The notes under the pieces were generated by a model. That model was given only the letters and a program-made list of their open reading frames with translations, was not told the DNA's origin and did no database searches. Both the position numbers and the translations under genes were made by a program. Source: Ficedula albicollis (taxonomy: Eukaryota; Chordata; Aves; Passeriformes; Muscicapidae). From it: 64,000 nucleotides of DNA. The DNA lies in assembly GCF_000247815.1 (NCBI RefSeq), contig NC_021683.1, positions 12,485,676 to 12,549,675 of the forward strand, given 5' to 3'. This document shows positions 61,033 through 64,000 of the stretch, piece after piece (within the stretch, counting starts at the first letter, position 1; each line of letters begins with the position of its first letter).

Positions 61033-64000
61033 AGTGTTAGTTTTAAATATACAACCTTCTTTTATTAGAAATAGGAATGCATATGTAAGTCTGTGATTAT
61101 TCAGAAAAATGCTGCAGAGAAATACACTGGATGAACTTCCATATGCTAATCTCTCTAAACTAGTGTAATTTAAATTTTTTTCATTCCAGGCATTGCAAGA
61201 GACTTAACCGATAGGAAATATTAAAAAAAATACTGAAGATGGGGATTTAAATCCCACTGTTTTTCCTGGGTGGCAGTGGTTCCCAGGGCTTTGTGTGCCC
61301 TGGCAGGGGCTGCAGTGCCACTAGATGGAGCCGCAGCATTTTCAGGAGCTCAGGACCCTGCGAGCTCGAGGGAATGGAACATGGAACTTTTTTTAATGAC
61401 TTGAATTTTATTAAAAAAAAAATCTACTCTAAAGTCTAACATTTAAATTTTAATATGATTAAACTAAATATATATCTCCAAGCTCCATTGTGGGTTCAGA
61501 CTGTAGTGTCTTGCTTTCCAGCTGTCCTTCAGGACAATTTACCACAGCCCTTTATCAGGCAGCTCTAGGAGCTGGCTGGAAAGCTGAAAGAGAAAATGTT
61601 CTTGCAGGCTTTTAGACCTGGTGAGTTCAAAGCCAGAATCACTGCAGCGTCTCAGTTCCTACAGTACCTTTTCCTTCTGATCAAAAGGAACCAAGTAAAA
61701 CTCACAACTCTTAAAAGAACTATCAAATAATGGGGGGAGGGAAGTAAAAATAAATGGGCCCATAATGCTTTCTGAACAGTGCTGGGGAAAGTTCAATGAC
61801 TCCATTTTAAAAAGCTGCACTCTCAAGTATGAAAACGAGATCTGATTCTATTTTGAGTCCAACTACTATAAAATACATCTGTTAATTTATGTACAGGCAT
61901 AAATATACTGCAAGCAGTATCCATGTTTTGATTTTGGGTGTTGTCCTCTGGTTGATAATATAGAAGGGGAAGAAGTGAAGATTAAACCTGGACCATAGTT
62001 CCCAGTCATCTCCTTTATCTGTGCTTTAAGCAGCAAAACATAGAAATGTTTTTGGAAGCAGCCCCTGAGAAACACAGCAGATCCAGCATAGGCCAGCAGT
62101 TCCTTGAGTTGTGCTAATGATTTTTATCAATTTGCTGGGATGGCCACATTTGGAGATTGGCCTCTCCCCCCACTGACTGCCAGCTGCAGACCAGAGCTTG
62201 AAAGCTGCCTCCCCCTGCATCAAGATATTTTTTTTCCAAAAGTTTTCTGCAGAATCTGCTAGCTTTTAGAAACAGCATGAAGGAACTGGGCAGTCCAGAG
62301 GCAGTGAAAAGCAGGAAGGCTTTGCCAAAGTCTTTGAAAGAATAGTCTCAGGAGGTAAAATCTTTGAAGGGGTGTCTGCCTCCTTCCTATTCAGTTTCTT
62401 CTGGAAATTATGGAAGGAAAAGGAGGAAAAAAAAGAAAAGAGAAAAATATGCTGTGCTTTTATAGTGCTTCATATGTTCAGAACATTTTATAAATACTGG
62501 GCAAGATTAATCCAGGCTTTAAATCTGCATAAACCTTGGCACAGGGCTCTGGTGCCCATGAGATTATAAAGTCTGCCATGAAACTAAATTGTGATGATTC
62601 AAAAAGGAGACTCAAAAAGGTGTAGCCAGGAAAAAATGTTTGTTATTTGCAAAACAAGAAGACAGAGAAAAATCCGGGAGAAGAAACAAATGCTTAGTCT
62701 GTTACGTAAGGGTATAAGTTTTCATTCTTTTCATTTCCTTTGGAGAACAAAGGGTCATGCAGATCTCTATGGTAAAAACAGTACCCCAGAGAGACTGACA
62801 GGGAAAACTGGTTTTGGTTTATGCATTTATACTTTTCTTATCATAAGAAGATAGTAATGAGGATACTTGGTTATAAGTAAACCTAAACAATAATTTAAAT
62901 GATGTAGCCTTCACAAGCAGCAGTAAGCCCAACTAAATTATTCCTTGATTATTATGCTCCATGTTCCTCTGACTGGTCCACGTAGCAACTGTAAGAGGCT
63001 TGATTTGTGCTGCATCAGAATGTATTTTACACATGCTTAGATTTGAAATGTATTTAAAATTATGATTTGTCCTGCTGTGCAGTAGCTTAATGATAACTGA
63101 CCTAATTTGCCATATAAATCTTCTGTATAGGAAAGGAATTCATTTTCCTTTTGGAAGACAGAGCAGTCTGAAACAACCTTTGTTTGCTACCGCCACCCCA
63201 AGCCCCTTCAAAACCTAAGGTAAGAGGCAGAGCATGAGGGCAGAAGGATATTTTTTATCTCATCTCATCTCAGCATGTTTTCCCTATGGGCCACTGATGC
63301 CCGCAATAGAGAGGATGAGGGAGCAGTAAAAACAGCAAAAGCATCAAGTGGAAAGTTGAGACAAAGCTCAATTACACAGCTAACCACTGTCAGAGGAACC
63401 ATGTGGCAGAGCTGGGCAGATTATGTGTCACTCCAGAGGTTCAGTCATTCCCCTGGATGTATTTATAGCTGCTATTTTGCATCTGTTTCACAACATCACT
63501 GTGTGGCTCCAGAGACCTCTCTGCTCTCTCCTCCCATCCCATTCTCTCTGCCTCAGATACTGCAATTATATTTGGAGCAAAATATATTTGCTAGCTATGG
63601 AAAGTCTCTAAATCTAGAACACTGACCTTCTCTCCCTCCACCATTGCCTCATTTGACAATTGATTCACCACAGCACAAAGACAGGACTGGCTGCAGCAGG
63701 ACAAGCTCCAGAGGTGCCCTGAGCTTCCCAGCTGACCTGTGCTCAGGCCCAGGTTCCCTCTCCACAGTTTTTCTTCTTGTTCTGATAAATTTCTCAATTT
63801 CACATCAGCACATACAGCTTAGAAACCTAAAAAGCTCAGCCTCTGACAAACATGCTCCCTGCCCATTCTGCCATCCTGCAGTACAGCTCAGCTGCAGTCT
63901 GGGCCATCAAGTGTTAGAAACACATCTCTGCAGAAAATGCAACTTGTTTAATCTATTAGCTATGCTTACAAGAGCTTATGTCTCCTTGTACTGATGCATT

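Larger units (their letters stand above)
56351..64000. other. non-coding DNA downstream of SNX20, no gene seen
   Basis: No frame longer than about 116 codons and no recognisable protein. It holds an old MIR/L3-like remnant (59270-59385) and a TA/GA microsatellite (61000-61032). The stretch near 62460-62520 (GTGCTTCATATGTTCAGAAC, then ATTTTATAAATAC and GATTAATCC) vaguely resembles an ancient repeat. NKD1, expected on this side from mammalian order, is not present within the window. Confidence 0.55.

Overview
This is a nuclear vertebrate genome window, almost certainly from a bird. Two intron-bearing genes can be rebuilt exon by exon: CYLD (minus strand, coding 36787 down to 18211, 16 coding exons, 953 residues) and SNX20 (plus strand, coding 50981 to 56032, 3 coding exons, 328 residues). 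Their head-to-head arrangement matches the mammalian SNX20-NOD2-CYLD block on human 16q12, but NOD2, which lies between them in mammals, is not visible here. The bird assignment rests on CR1 LINE tails in CYLD introns, compact introns and intergenic spacing, and the missing NOD2.

Layout. 1-11.6 kb: AT-rich non-coding DNA on the side where SALL1 would be expected, with stretches that look like conserved enhancers (about 6.4-7.4 kb and 10.9-11.1 kb) and a GC-richer block at 7.5-8.35 kb. 11.7-13.75 kb: a GC-rich island holding a 25-bp minisatellite interrupted by a 351-base poly-G run. 13.8-18.2 kb: probable long 3' UTR of CYLD. 18.2-36.9 kb: CYLD coding exons. 36.9-43 kb: 5' non-coding part and CpG-island promoter of CYLD, badly damaged by two poly-G runs (974 and 856 bases), 16 Ns and a 13-base Illumina adapter. 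43-47.6 kb: the CYLD-SNX20 spacer. 47.7-48.75 kb: a 50-bp minisatellite with another poly-G run, directly before the SNX20 first exon. 49-56.35 kb: SNX20. 56.35-64 kb: non-coding, with one or two old repeat remnants; NKD1 would be expected beyond the window.

Function. CYLD is a K63/M1-linkage deubiquitinase that restrains NF-kB, JNK and Wnt signalling. SNX20 is a PX-domain endosomal sorting nexin of leukocytes that binds PSGL-1. Both belong to immune and inflammatory biology, and a consensus kB site lies in the CYLD island. I found no undescribed coding system. The most important unusual signals are the assembly artefacts in the GC-rich parts, which produce very long spurious poly-Gly/poly-Pro reading frames, and the absence of NOD2.
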